Origin: Rhodobiaceae bacterium UBA7804
Lineage (GTDB): Bacteria; Pseudomonadota; Alphaproteobacteria; Parvibaculales; Parvibaculaceae
Length of the DNA: 64,000 nucleotides
Assembly: GCA_002480495.1 (NCBI GenBank)
Contig: DLCG01000008.1
Coordinates: forward strand, 1 to 64,000
Direction: 5' to 3'
Below the pieces are notes generated by a model, which saw only the letters and a list, made by a program, of their open reading frames with translations, searched no databases and was not told the DNA's origin. Made by a program: the position numbers and the translations under genes. Positions 1 to 9,126 of this stretch are shown piece by piece (position 1 is the stretch's first letter; each line of letters begins with the position of its first letter).

Positions 1-24
1 CTCTACCAACTGAGCTAACCGCCC
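1..24 (-). tRNA. 5' part of a tRNA gene cut by the window edge, probably tRNA-Val
   Basis: Read on the minus strand from position 24, the sequence is a tRNA 5' end: a seven-base acceptor strand GGGCGGT, TA at positions 8-9, the D stem GCTC and a D loop with the usual AGTTGG. The anticodon lies outside the window, so the identity cannot be read. Valine is inferred because tRNA-Val usually starts this way and often sits beyond hupB in alphaproteobacteria. Confidence 0.8.
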
Positions 25-183
25 GCACACAAAACCTCATGCATGCGCGGCGAAACTCCTATCGGATGCCCCTGCCGATTGCAATTGGAAGTGCAAGAAC
101 GGCCCAATGCGGCCATTGCATTCCCATGCCAAAACCGCAAACTGGGGACGAGCCGCACCACGCCACGACCGCCGGAATTTGCC

Positions 184-1479
184 TTGCCCCGCACGATCGC
201 GCCTGTCTTTTCGCTGCTGCTCGCCACCGCGATCCTGCTCGTCGGCAACGGAATGCTCGGCACACTCATACCGATTCGTGCCGGCATCGATGGGTTCGCG
301 ACGGCGACCGTCGGCATCATCGGTTCCGTCTATTTCGCGGGCTTCCTGCTCGGCTGCATCGCGACGCCTTATGTCGTGCGCCGGGCAGGCCATATCCGAA
401 GCTTCGCGACCTTTTGCGGCCTGGCCTCCGCCGCACCCCTCATCCATGCGCTGTCTGCCGATCCCTTTGTGTGGTCGATGATGCGCGTTCTGACCGGGTT
501 CTGCTTCGCGGGGCTCTACATGGTGATCGAAAGCTGGCTCAACGAGCAGTCCACGAACGAGACGCGCGGCCGCCTCTTCTCCGGCTATCTGATCGTGAAC
601 CTTTCCGCGCTCACCGTGGGACAATTGCTCCTCAACGCCGCCAATCCAGCGGGGTTCGTGCTTTTCGCGGTGGTCTCGATCCTGACCTCGCTTGCTCTCG
701 TGCCTGTCGCGATGACGACCTCGGTGCAGCCCATGCCGATCCAGAGCACGCGGATCGACATATGGGCGCTTTACTCGCTCTCACCGGTGGGGCTCGTCGG
801 TTCCTTTGTGGTCGGGCTCGCAAACGCGCCCTTCTGGACGCTCGCTCCGCTTTATGCGAGTGACAGCGGCCTCGACACGGCCGGTGTCTCGATCTTCATG
901 GCCGCCGCGATCATTGGCGGCGCCGTCGCCCAGTGGCCAATAGGACGCATTTCCGACCGAATGGACCGGCGCCGCGTCATCCTTGCTCTCAGCCTCGGGG
1001 CCGCAGCCGGCGAAATTGCACTGGCGCTTGCGGGCATGAGCGGAAGCATGCCGGCGGTTCTCGCGGCAGGGTTTTTGTTCGGCGTTTTCGGGCTGACGCT
1101 TTATTCCGTAGTGGTCGCCCATATGAACGATCACGGGCAGAGCGAGAGCTTCGTCGCTATTTCGGGCGGCATGCTCATCGTTTTCTCCGTCGGTTCGATC
1201 ATCGGTCCGACGGCGGCTTCCATCGGTGTGTCGAGCTTCGGCATGGCTTCGATCTTCGTCGTAACCGCAGCCGTTCACATCGTGTTTGCAGGCTTCACGC
1301 TTTACCGCATCGCCTTCACGCCCGCCCTTTCCGAAGAACAGCGGGCCGACTTTGTCGCCGTGCCCGTGGCTCAGGTGCAGCCGTTGCCAACCGAACTGGA
1401 CCCGCGCGCCGCCGACGAACCGGCCCAGGAATATCCTTCCGGGGAGGCGCAGGAAGAGAGCCACGAAAAGGTCGACTGA
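184..1479 (+). CDS. MFS transporter (YcaD/drug-efflux-like)
   Basis: This is a twelve-helix major facilitator protein of the inner membrane, likely an exporter of unknown small molecules. Hydrophobic segments run from the first helix (IAPVFSLLLATAILLVG) to about residue 385. The loop after helix 2 has the MFS-type basic turn VVRRAGH, the middle loop carries RISDRMDRRR, and a hydrophilic tail of about 40 residues ends the protein. The open frame reaches back to an ATG at 43, but those 47 extra codons look non-coding and overlap the tRNA flank. The TTG at 184 puts the first helix right at the N-terminus, as in relatives. The substrate cannot be told from the sequence. Confidence 0.85.
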   Translation: MPRTIAPVFSLLLATAILLVGNGMLGTLIPIRAGIDGFATATVGIIGSVYFAGFLLGCIATPYVVRRAGHIRSFATFCGLASAAPLIHALSADPFVWSMMRVLTGFCFAGLYMVIESWLNEQSTNETRGRLFSGYLIVNLSALTVGQLLLNAANPAGFVLFAVVSILTSLALVPVAMTTSVQPMPIQSTRIDIWALYSLSPVGLVGSFVVGLANAPFWTLAPLYASDSGLDTAGVSIFMAAAIIGGAVAQWPIGRISDRMDRRRVILALSLGAAAGEIALALAGMSGSMPAVLAAGFLFGVFGLTLYSVVVAHMNDHGQSESFVAISGGMLIVFSVGSIIGPTAASIGVSSFGMASIFVVTAAVHIVFAGFTLYRIAFTPALSEEQRADFVAVPVAQVQPLPTELDPRAADEPAQEYPSGEAQEESHEKVD

Positions 1480-1496
1480 GCGAGCCCCCGAACAGC

Positions 1497-1533
1497 AAAA
1501 GACCGGCTCGCCCTCACGGACGGCCGGCCCTTT
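1497..1533 (-). terminator. Candidate intrinsic terminator of hupB
   Basis: GACCGGC and GCCGGCC can pair (one mismatch) and, read on the minus strand, are followed by TTTTGCTG. It lies just past the hupB stop and also faces the end of the MFS gene, so it may serve both. The stem is imperfect. Confidence 0.4.
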
Positions 1534-1555
1534 GAAAATCCGCCGAACCGAATGA

Positions 1556-1831
1556 TCAGCTGTTAACGGCGTCCTTGAGGCCCTTGCCAGCCTTGAACTT
1601 CGGCTGCTTCGAAGCCGGAATCTGGATGGTTTCACCAGTACGCGGATTGCGGCCCTCTGTGGCCGCGCGGTTCGACACGTTAAACGTGCCGAAGCCTACC
1701 AGCCGGACCTCCTCGCCCTTCTTCAGCGATTCCGTGATGATGTCGAACACATAGTCGACAGCCTTGGTGGTGTCGGCCTTGGACAGACCGCTCCGTTCGG
1801 CCACTTCTGCGATGAGATCGTTCTTGTTCAC
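1556..1831 (-). CDS. hupB: DNA-binding protein HU (HupB)
   Basis: This is a small histone-like nucleoid protein that binds and bends DNA as a dimer. At 91 residues it has the normal family length. It shows the helical N-terminus (NKNDLIAEVAERSGLSKAD), the signature VRLVGFGTFNV and the DNA-clasping arm with GRNPRTGETIQIPASKQPKFKAG. The start chosen is GTG at 1831, because GGAGGGG lies six bases before it and the protein then begins with the usual (M)NKNDL. The upstream ATG at 1846 overlaps that ribosome-binding site. It follows lon on the same strand, the conserved alphaproteobacterial order clpP-clpX-lon-hupB, with its own spacing of about 195 bp. Confidence 0.96.
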   Translation of the reverse strand: MNKNDLIAEVAERSGLSKADTTKAVDYVFDIITESLKKGEEVRLVGFGTFNVSNRAATEGRNPRTGETIQIPASKQPKFKAGKGLKDAVNS

Positions 1832-1956
1832 GTGAGGCCCCTCCACATGCGATGGCGGGAATCTGAGGATTCCCCTGAGACTCGGGAGTCTACCCGTCGG
1901 CCAAGAATGGGGTCAAAGCAAAATCGCAGGATTTCTGCGGAAAATCGGGAATTCCC

Positions 1957-1990
1957 CAAATGAGAAACGGGAGCCCGCAGGCTCCCGTTT
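1957..1990 (-). terminator. Intrinsic terminator of lon
   Basis: A perfect 11-bp stem (AAACGGGAGCC / GGCTCCCGTTT, loop CGCA) lies at 1965-1990. On the minus strand it is followed by CTCATTTGG, and it sits 37 bp past the lon stop codon. Confidence 0.85.
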
Positions 1991-2026
1991 TCGTCATTTT
2001 GACCTTAATCGGGCCGATTCAGGCGC

Positions 2027-4477
2027 TTAATGCGCCATAATCTGCTCCGAGGAGTCCGAAGAGCGCTTTCCCGCCTGCTCGGCGAGCCAGGCCTCCTCGT
2101 CCCATTCGATGGGGTCCGGCATGCGGGTCAACGCATTCTTGAGGACCTCGTCGATGGTGTTCACAGGCACGATCTCCAGAGCGTTCTTCACGTTATCCGG
2201 AATATCGGCCAGATCCTTGGCGTTGTCCTGTGGGATCAGCACCTTCTTGATGCCGCCGCGCAGCGCCGCGAGGAGCTTCTCCTTCAGGCCGCCAATGGGC
2301 AGGACGCGCCCGCGGAGTGTCATCTCGCCCGTCATCGCCACATCCTTGCGGACGGGGATGCCGGTCATCACCGAGACGATGGCCGTGGTCATGGCCGTGC
2401 CCGCCGAGGGACCGTCCTTCGGGGTCGCGCCTTCCGGCACATGGACGTGGATGTCGCGCCGGTCGAAGAGCGGCGGCTCGATGCCGAAGCGGGTCGCACG
2501 GGAGCGGACATAAGAGCTCGCTGCCGAGATCGACTCCTTCATGACATCGCGCAGGTTGCCCGTGACCGTCATGCGGCCCTTGCCGGGCATCATGACGCCT
2601 TCGATGGTGAGCAACTCGCCGCCGACTTCCGTCCAGGCAAGACCCGTCACGATGCCGACCTGGTCTTCGCCCTCGGCCTCGCCGTAGCGATACTTCGGGA
2701 CGCCGGCATAATCCGCGATGTTTTCCTTGGTGAGCGCGATCGACTTCTTGCCAGGGGTCGTGAGAATTTCCTTCACGGCCTTACGGGCAAGATTGTTCAG
2801 CTCGCGCTCGAGATTGCGGACACCGGCCTCGCGCGTATAGACGCGAATGAGATGACGCAGCGCCTCATCGTCGATCGACCATTCGCCCTTTCTGAGACCG
2901 TGAGCCTCGACCGCCTTCGCGATGAGATGGCGGCGTGAGATCTCGACCTTTTCATCCTCGGTGTAGCCTGCGATGCGAATGATCTCCATACGGTCCATCA
3001 GCGGCTCGGGAATGTTGAGCGTGTTGGCCGTCGTCACGAACATGACGTCGGAGAGGTCGTAGTCGACTTCGAGATAGTGGTCGGCGAACGCATTGTTCTG
3101 CTCGGGATCAAGCACCTCGAGCAATGCCGCAGAGGGGTCGCCACGGAAATCCGCACCCATCTTGTCGATCTCGTCGAGCAGGAAGAGCGGGTTCGTGTGC
3201 TTCACCTTCTTCATCGACTGGATGACCTTGCCGGGCATCGAGCCGATATAGGTGCGGCGGTGACCACGGATCTCGGCCTCATCGCGCACACCGCCAAGCG
3301 ACATGCGCACGAAGTCGCGGCCGGTCGCACGCGCGATCGACTTTCCGAGCGAAGTCTTGCCGACGCCGGGCGGGCCGACGAGGCAGAGGATCGGCCCCTT
3401 GAGCTTGTTGGACCGGCTCTGCACGGCGAGATACTCGACGATGCGCTCCTTCACCTTCTCGAGGCCGTAGTGTTCCTTGTCGAGAATCTCCTGCGCGTTC
3501 AGAAGATCCTTCTTCACGCGGCTCTTCTTCTTCCAGGGAACCGAGAGCAGCCAGTCGAGATAGTTCCTCACGACCGTCGCTTCCGCCGACATGGGGCTCA
3601 TCTGCTTGAGCTTCTTCAGCTCCGCCATGGCCTTTTCATGCGCTTCCTTCGAAAGCTTGGTCTTCTGGATGCGCTCTTCGAGCTCGCGCATCTCGTCCTT
3701 GCCTTCGTCGCCGTCGCCAAGTTCCTTCTGAATGGCCTTGAGCTGCTCGTTCAGATAGTACTCGCGCTGCGTCTTCTCCATCTGGCGCTTGACGCGCGAA
3801 CGGATGCGCTTCTCGACCTGGAGCACGCTGATCTCGCCTTCCATCAGCGAATAGACACGCTCCAGCCGTTCGGTAACGGACGGCATTTCGAGAAGCTCCT
3901 GCTTCTCGGGAATCTTGATATTGATATGGCTCGCGATGGTGTCGGCCAGCTTCGCCGGATCGTCGATCTGACCGATGGAGCCGAGAACTTCCGGCGGCAC
4001 CTTCTTGTTGAGCTTCACATAGCCTTCGAACTGCGAGACGACGGAACGCGACAGCCCTTCGAGCTGCTCGCCGTCATCATCCCTTTCCTCGACGACTTCG
4101 ATCTCCGCTTCGAAGAACTCGTCATTCGGCGTGAACTTCTTGACGCGCGCCCGGCGCACGCCTTCGACCAGCACCTTGACGGTGTTATCGGGAAGCTTGA
4201 GCAGCTGAAGCACGGAGCCTACCGTGCCTACTTCGTAAATTTCGTCAGCTGACGGATTATCGTCCGCCGCGTTCTTCTGGGCGACGAGCAGAATCTGCTT
4301 GTCGTCCTGCATCACGTTTTCGAGGGCCCTCACGGATTTCTCGCGCCCGACGAAGAGCGGCACGATCATGTGCGGGAAGACCACGATGTCGCGCAGCGGG
4401 AGCACAGGGAGGACGAGCGTCCCTTCCTTGCCCGCATCGCCGGCTGGAGGCTTGTTGCTCTGTTCGTTGTCGGTCAT
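2027..4477 (-). CDS. lon: ATP-dependent protease La (Lon)
   Basis: Lon is a hexameric cytosolic AAA+ serine protease that removes misfolded and regulatory proteins. At 816 residues it has the usual length. The LonN substrate domain starts at LVLPVLPLRDIVVFPHMIVP. A coiled-coil stretch follows (about 200-310). The AAA+ module has Walker A GPPGVGKT near residues 367-374 and Walker B LFLLDEIDK. The C-terminal protease domain has the catalytic serine in KDGPSAGTAM near residue 691 and a downstream lysine (GLKEKLLAALRGG) completing the dyad. It lies between clpX and hupB on the same strand, with its own terminator on each side, so it is probably a separate transcription unit. Confidence 0.98.
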   Translation of the reverse strand: MTDNEQSNKPPAGDAGKEGTLVLPVLPLRDIVVFPHMIVPLFVGREKSVRALENVMQDDKQILLVAQKNAADDNPSADEIYEVGTVGSVLQLLKLPDNTVKVLVEGVRRARVKKFTPNDEFFEAEIEVVEERDDDGEQLEGLSRSVVSQFEGYVKLNKKVPPEVLGSIGQIDDPAKLADTIASHINIKIPEKQELLEMPSVTERLERVYSLMEGEISVLQVEKRIRSRVKRQMEKTQREYYLNEQLKAIQKELGDGDEGKDEMRELEERIQKTKLSKEAHEKAMAELKKLKQMSPMSAEATVVRNYLDWLLSVPWKKKSRVKKDLLNAQEILDKEHYGLEKVKERIVEYLAVQSRSNKLKGPILCLVGPPGVGKTSLGKSIARATGRDFVRMSLGGVRDEAEIRGHRRTYIGSMPGKVIQSMKKVKHTNPLFLLDEIDKMGADFRGDPSAALLEVLDPEQNNAFADHYLEVDYDLSDVMFVTTANTLNIPEPLMDRMEIIRIAGYTEDEKVEISRRHLIAKAVEAHGLRKGEWSIDDEALRHLIRVYTREAGVRNLERELNNLARKAVKEILTTPGKKSIALTKENIADYAGVPKYRYGEAEGEDQVGIVTGLAWTEVGGELLTIEGVMMPGKGRMTVTGNLRDVMKESISAASSYVRSRATRFGIEPPLFDRRDIHVHVPEGATPKDGPSAGTAMTTAIVSVMTGIPVRKDVAMTGEMTLRGRVLPIGGLKEKLLAALRGGIKKVLIPQDNAKDLADIPDNVKNALEIVPVNTIDEVLKNALTRMPDPIEWDEEAWLAEQAGKRSSDSSEQIMAH

Positions 4478-4682
4478 GGTCTGCTACCTGCCTTACTAAT
4501 ATCTGCCGCCCGCAGCGAAGCATCAGCCTAACATCCGATTCTGAACGAATGCTGATCTGCCGGTCGTCCACCAGAATAACGGGATTCGGGCTTGCCGCGC
4601 CTCTTTCGGCGCTGCTTTGGACGAGAAGGCTGCGGGGTTACCCTGCGGAACCCCGGCTCGCGGCTTGGGTGGGCCTACTGGT

Positions 4683-4723
4683 TAAAATGAAAATGGCCCT
4701 GAAAGCGCGTGCTTTCAAGGCCA
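4683..4723 (-). terminator. Intrinsic terminator of clpX
   Basis: A 13-bp stem with one mismatch (TGGCC-TGAAAGC / GCTTTCA-GGCCA, loop GCGT) is followed on the minus strand by TTTTCATTTTAAC. It lies 42 bp past the clpX stop. Confidence 0.85.
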
Positions 4724-4764
4724 CCCACAAATTTCGAAAAAGCCCGATTTTCAGGTCTTTCCGG

Positions 4765-6030
4765 TCACGCTCCCGTGCCGATATCGCCCTGCCGCTCGGC
4801 GTAGATATAGAGCGGCCGCGCCTTGCCCTCGACAACCTCGGCGCTGATGACGACTTCCTCAACACCCTCAAGCGTCGGAAGATCGAACATCGTGTCGAGC
4901 AGGATCGACTCCAGGATCGACCGAAGGCCACGGGCGCCGGTCTTGCGCTCGATCGCCTTGCGGGCAACCGCGCGAAGCGCCTCATCCGAGAAAGTGAGCT
5001 TCACATTCTCCATCTCGAAGAGACGCTCATACTGCTTCACGAGCGCATTCTTGGGCTGAGTCAGAATGGTGACCAACGCCTCCTCGTCGAGATCCTCAAG
5101 CGTCGCCAGAACCGGCATACGGCCGACGAACTCAGGAATGAGGCCGAACTTGAGCAGGTCCTCCGGCTCGAGATCCTTCAGGACATCGCCTGTCCGGCGA
5201 TCCTCGACCGCCTCGACCTTGGCGCTGAATCCGATACCTGCGCCCTTGCCGCGCTGACCGATGATCTTTTCGAGCCCGGCGAACGCACCGCCACAGATGA
5301 AAAGGATATTCGTCGTGTCGACCTGCAGGAATTCCTGCTGGGGATGCTTGCGGCCTCCCTGCGGCGGTACGGAAGCAACCGTTCCTTCCATGATCTTCAG
5401 CAGCGCCTGCTGGACGCCCTCGCCCGACACGTCACGCGTGATCGAAGGATTGTCAGACTTGCGGCTGATCTTGTCGACCTCATCGATATAGACAATGCCG
5501 CGCTGCGCGCGTTCGACATTGTAGTCGGCTGCCTGCAGGAGCTTGAGGATGATGTTCTCGACGTCCTCACCGACATAACCGGCTTCGGTCAGCGTCGTCG
5601 CATCCGCCATGGTGAACGGCACATCCAGGATGCGCGCCAGCGTCTGGGCGAGAAGCGTCTTGCCGCAACCCGTCGGACCGATCAGCAGAATATTCGACTT
5701 CGCAAGCTCTACGTCGTTGTTCTTCGAAGCGTGGTTCAGACGCTTGTAATGGTTGTGTACAGCAACCGAGAGAACGCGCTTTGCGTGCTTCTGTCCGATA
5801 ACGTAATCGTCCAGCACCGCGCAGATCTCCTGCGGCGAAGGAACACCGTCACGCGACTTCACCAGCGAGGACTTGTTCTCCTCGCGGATGATATCCATGC
5901 AGAGTTCGACGCACTCGTCGCAGATAAAGACGGTCGGTCCCGCGATCAGCTTCCTGACTTCATGCTGGCTTTTGCCGCAGAAAGAACAGTAGAGCGTGTT
6001 CTTGGAGTCGCCGCCGCTCACCTTGCTCAT
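4765..6030 (-). CDS. clpX: ATP-dependent Clp protease ATP-binding subunit ClpX
   Basis: ClpX is the AAA+ unfoldase that feeds ssrA-tagged and cell-cycle substrates into ClpP. At 421 residues it is full length. The N-terminal C4 zinc-binding domain is visible (CSFCGKSQ...CDECVELC). Walker A is GPTGCGKT, Walker B is GIVYIDEVDKI, and the pore loop GYVGED and the ClpP-docking IGF loop (GAGIGFSA) are present. The start has an AAGGAG ribosome-binding site. It follows clpP on the same strand after about 310 bp and ends at a strong terminator, so clpX may have its own promoter as well as read-through from clpP. Confidence 0.98.
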   Translation of the reverse strand: MSKVSGGDSKNTLYCSFCGKSQHEVRKLIAGPTVFICDECVELCMDIIREENKSSLVKSRDGVPSPQEICAVLDDYVIGQKHAKRVLSVAVHNHYKRLNHASKNNDVELAKSNILLIGPTGCGKTLLAQTLARILDVPFTMADATTLTEAGYVGEDVENIILKLLQAADYNVERAQRGIVYIDEVDKISRKSDNPSITRDVSGEGVQQALLKIMEGTVASVPPQGGRKHPQQEFLQVDTTNILFICGGAFAGLEKIIGQRGKGAGIGFSAKVEAVEDRRTGDVLKDLEPEDLLKFGLIPEFVGRMPVLATLEDLDEEALVTILTQPKNALVKQYERLFEMENVKLTFSDEALRAVARKAIERKTGARGLRSILESILLDTMFDLPTLEGVEEVVISAEVVEGKARPLYIYAERQGDIGTGA

Positions 6031-6343
6031 AAAAACTCCTTAGTAACCTGCAGGCCCTGACCGGTACGTCCAGCCAATGCACCAACCGTGCCTGCCTTGT
6101 AGTAACCGATCAAGCCATCCGTTTCAGTACGCCCGGACGAGATAAACGGATGACTCAACCTGTCACCTAAGCTCCATACGAGCATGTTATTCGGCGAGGG
6201 ATCAACATTTCATTACCCCTCGATTACGCCGGAACCCGCCTGAAAATAACGGGATCACGCATTTTTCAGGCCCGTTTCTTGTGCAAACGGAGCCTGTTTA
6301 CCGGGCATGCCGCCTCGCCGAATACGTGCAAAGTGAAGTCAAA
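6031..6343 (-). other. clpP-clpX intergenic region
   Basis: I see no gene here. A two-part stem (CAGGC + CCGTTT pairing with AAACGG + GCCTG, 6267-6296) lies just past clpP. On the minus strand it is followed by A residues, so it is not a normal intrinsic terminator. The stretch nearest clpX holds its ribosome-binding site and probably its promoter, which I could not fix. Confidence 0.5.
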
Positions 6344-6982
6344 TCAGCCCTTTTTGGCGCTATCGCCGGGAGCAGCCGGACGTTCGACGCCGACATGGTC
6401 GACGATGCCGAACTCCTTGGCGCGCTCGGGGCTCATGAAATTGTCGCGCTCCAGAGCGTCTTCGACATCCTTCAGGCTCTGGCCCGTATGCTTCACGTAG
6501 ATGTTGTTCAGGCGTTCACGAATCGCAATCGTTTCGCGCGCGTGAATTTCGATGTCCGTGGCCTGCCCCTGGAATCCGCCAGAAGGCTGGTGGACCATGA
6601 TGCGGGCGTTCGGCAGCGCGTGACGCATACCCTTTTCACCGGCGGCAAGAAGAAGCGAGCCCATAGAAGCGGCTTGCCCCATGCAGACGGTCGCAACCGG
6701 CGGACGGATGTGCTGCATGGTGTCGTAGATCGCCAGACCCGACGTCACCACGCCGCCCGGCGAGTTGATGTACATCGAGATTTCCTTCTTCGGATTCTCC
6801 GCCTCTAGGAAAAGCAGCTGCGCAGTCACAAGCATCGCCATGCCGTCTTCGATGGGGCCGGCGACGAAGATGATGTGCTCCTTCAGCAGGCGCGAGAAAA
6901 TGTCATAGGCCCGCTCACCACGGTTGGTCTGCTCGACCACCATCGGCACGAGGTTCATGTAAGTTTCGATGGGGTCTTTCAT
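6344..6982 (-). CDS. clpP: ATP-dependent Clp protease proteolytic subunit ClpP
   Basis: ClpP forms the tetradecameric proteolytic chamber used by ClpX and ClpA. The protein has 212 residues, the normal length. The catalytic triad can be read directly: Ser106 in GQAASMGS, His131 in RIMVHQPSGG and Asp180 in ERDNFMSP, with the spacing found in E. coli ClpP. The oxyanion strand SPGG is at 74-77. It heads the clpP-clpX-lon-hupB series. A heat-shock-type -10 element lies about 160 bp upstream. Confidence 0.98.
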   Translation of the reverse strand: MKDPIETYMNLVPMVVEQTNRGERAYDIFSRLLKEHIIFVAGPIEDGMAMLVTAQLLFLEAENPKKEISMYINSPGGVVTSGLAIYDTMQHIRPPVATVCMGQAASMGSLLLAAGEKGMRHALPNARIMVHQPSGGFQGQATDIEIHARETIAIRERLNNIYVKHTGQSLKDVEDALERDNFMSPERAKEFGIVDHVGVERPAAPGDSAKKG

Positions 6983-7140
6983 TGTCTCTCCTGAGCGTCG
7001 GATGTTTCAGGCGTTTTAGCAGGGAGCGCTGCCACCCGGCAAAGGGCGCAAGCGTCGCTTACCCATGCAAGCGCATGAATCTGGACATCCGACGTGTTTA
7101 GGCCGATTCGGTAAATGGACAGTTCAGAACACTAGCGCAA

Positions 7141-7150
7141 CCAATATAGG
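7141..7150 (-). promoter_or_regulatory. Candidate sigma32 -10 element upstream of clpP
   Basis: CCTATATTGG on the minus strand fits the alphaproteobacterial heat-shock -10 pattern CYTATNTNNG. The expected CTTG -35 is not clear; a GGCGAAA lies roughly 15 bases upstream. Confidence 0.35.
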
Positions 7151-7203
7151 GGCTGGAACGGCAGATTTCGCCCCCTCGCTGCACCGGGTCTTTTGCCGCA
7201 GGG

Positions 7204-7731
7204 TCAGGCAGCCCGTTTTACCCTTGCCGATACTGGAACAGCCTCGCCCGGACGCCCGATTACGCCCGAAACGCCCGCGAGGGCGCCCGAAGCGAGCTCC
7301 CGGGCCAGGAAGCGGCCCTCGTCCACCCAGCCCGGCAGTTCCAGCCTGCGGGCAAGCGCGCGGGTAAATCCAAAACGGCGGTAATAGGGCTCGTCGCCGA
7401 CAAGCACCACGATCCTGTGTCCCTGCTCCGCCGCGCGGGCAAGACCGGCCTTCATCAGCCGGCTTCCGACACCCTCGCCCTGGCGATCAGGCGAGGCGAC
7501 CAGCGGCCCCAGCAGGAGCGCCTGGACCCCGCCTTCAATCTCGATCGGCCAGAAGCGAAGCGTGCCGACGACCTCGCCCTTGTCGAGAGCGACCAGGGCA
7601 AGCGAGGCGTCGTGTTCCACGCCGTCGCGAAGTCTGTAGACGGTCTTCGCGAAGCGGTCCGGGCCGAAGGCTTCAGCCACCAGCTTCTCGACGGCAGGCG
7701 TGTGTGAGCCGGATTCAGTTACGATCTTCAT
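7204..7731 (-). CDS. GNAT-family N-acetyltransferase (YhbS-like)
   Basis: This is a predicted acetyl-CoA-dependent acetyltransferase of about 175 residues; the acceptor is unknown. The GNAT core is clear: a central strand (VVGTLRFWPIEI), then LLLGPLVASPDRQGEGVGSRLM, where the R-Q-G-x-G-x-G/A acetyl-CoA loop is RQGEGVG. The YYRRFGF motif typical of the YhbS/COG3153 group follows. I start it at the ATG at 7731 because GGAAA precedes it by seven bases; frames reaching 7797 add unconvincing residues. It lies 73 bp downstream of the ornithine decarboxylase start-to-stop block on the same strand and could be co-transcribed further along the unit or stand alone. Confidence 0.8.
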   Translation of the reverse strand: MKIVTESGSHTPAVEKLVAEAFGPDRFAKTVYRLRDGVEHDASLALVALDKGEVVGTLRFWPIEIEGGVQALLLGPLVASPDRQGEGVGSRLMKAGLARAAEQGHRIVVLVGDEPYYRRFGFTRALARRLELPGWVDEGRFLARELASGALAGVSGVIGRPGEAVPVSARVKRAA

Positions 7732-7824
7732 GTCCGTTTCCATGCGAGGAGACGGCGGCAGCGACATGCGCGCCCGGCCGCTCCTTCCTTCCTTCATTAT
7801 GTGTGTGAGCCAGCCTAACGGGCC

Positions 7825-9126
7825 TCAGATGCAGACGCTCGCCAGCGGCGGGAAGCCATTGAAGGCGACGGCGGAATAGGTCGTCGTGTAGGCGCCCGTG
7901 GCGAGGATCCATACCTTGTCACCCGCCTGAAGCGAGACTGGCAGACGATAGTCCGTCTTCTCGTAGAGAATGTCGGCGCTGTCGCAGGTCGGCCCAGCAA
8001 GAACGACAGGCGAGGTTTCGCCGCCGTCGCGCGAGGTCAGGAGGCGGTAGCGGATGGCTTCGTCCATGGTTTCCGCAAGACCGTGGAACTTGCCGGCATC
8101 GAGATAGACCCATCGTCGCGTGTCGTCGCCGCCCTTTTCCGAGACGAGAACGACTTCAGCCTGAATGACGCCGGCGTCGCCGACGACGCCGCGGCCCGGC
8201 TCAACGATCACTTCCGGCTGACGGTCGCCAAAGTGACGAACCAGCGCCTCGCGGATCGCTTCACCGTATGCAGCAATCGAGGGGACGTCCGTGCGATAGC
8301 GTGAGGGGAAGCCACCGCCCATGTTGACCATGCGGAGGTTCACACCGCGCGCTTCAAGCTGACGGAAGAGCGAGAGTGAGAGCGCGAGCGCCTTGTCGTA
8401 CTGCGAGAGATCCGTCTGTTGGGAACCGACATGGAATGACACGCCATAAGCATCGAGGCCGAGCTCCTTCGCGCGAACGAGAAGGTCCGCCGCCATGTCT
8501 GGTTCGCAGCCGAACTTGCGCGAGAGCGGCCACTCGGCGCCTTCGCATTCCATGAGCACCCGGCAATAGACTTTCGACCCGGGCGCGACGCGCGCGATCT
8601 TGTCGAGTTCGGCACCGCTGTCGAAGGCATACATGCGCACGCCCTTGGCATAGGCCTCGGCGATATCTCGCTCCTTCTTGATGGTATTGCCGAAGGAGAG
8701 GCGGTCCGCGGAGACACCGTGGCTCAAGCAGAGGTCGATCTCGCCCATGCTGGCGGTGTCGAAAGACGAGCCGAGGCGCGCCAGGCGAGAGACGATCTCG
8801 TCGGCGGGATTTGCCTTCACGGCATAAAAGATGCGCGCCTGCGGGAGCGAGCGGGCGAGTTCCTCGAAGTTATGGGCGACGATATCCACGTCGACCACAA
8901 GGCAAGGGGAAGGAAGCTCGGCGGCGGCAAGATAGCGCGCGATCTTGGGCGGCAGCCCGCCGCGATCCAGCGGGAGCTCGGCTGCCTTGGGCACCAGACG
9001 CAGGCGCGGCTTGCGGCGCGCAGGCTGCTTGCCCGGCGTAACCGGCTTTGTGGCCGGGACCGACTTGGCGGCGGATTTCATGGAAATACGCGAACGGGCA
9101 CGGCGGCCCTGCTCGGAAGCGAACAT
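7825..9126 (-). CDS. Type III PLP-dependent ornithine (or lysine/ornithine) decarboxylase
   Basis: This cytosolic enzyme decarboxylates ornithine to putrescine, the first step of polyamine synthesis. It has the alanine-racemase-like barrel and C-terminal beta domain of eukaryote-type decarboxylases. The PLP lysine is in YAVKANP (about residue 104), the phosphate loop includes GGGFPSRY, and the C-terminal catalytic cysteine is in GPTCDSADILYE near residue 381. About 65 basic, Ala/Pro/Lys-rich residues precede the barrel, longer than the roughly 377-residue family norm. I start at the ATG at 9126 because AAGGG lies eight bases upstream; GTG 9135 and ATG 9081 are alternatives. A long untranslated leader precedes it. 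Substrate choice between ornithine and lysine is not settled by sequence. Confidence 0.9.
   Translation of the reverse strand: MFASEQGRRARSRISMKSAAKSVPATKPVTPGKQPARRKPRLRLVPKAAELPLDRGGLPPKIARYLAAAELPSPCLVVDVDIVAHNFEELARSLPQARIFYAVKANPADEIVSRLARLGSSFDTASMGEIDLCLSHGVSADRLSFGNTIKKERDIAEAYAKGVRMYAFDSGAELDKIARVAPGSKVYCRVLMECEGAEWPLSRKFGCEPDMAADLLVRAKELGLDAYGVSFHVGSQQTDLSQYDKALALSLSLFRQLEARGVNLRMVNMGGGFPSRYRTDVPSIAAYGEAIREALVRHFGDRQPEVIVEPGRGVVGDAGVIQAEVVLVSEKGGDDTRRWVYLDAGKFHGLAETMDEAIRYRLLTSRDGGETSPVVLAGPTCDSADILYEKTDYRLPVSLQAGDKVWILATGAYTTTYSAVAFNGFPPLASVCI

Noticed and set aside
4549..6060. 503-codon open frame antisense to clpX
   Set aside because: It covers the clpX gene and its terminator; no domain; shadow frame.
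6267..6296. Hairpin after clpP considered as its terminator
   Set aside because: On the minus strand it is followed by A residues, not T, so it cannot act as a normal intrinsic terminator for clpP.
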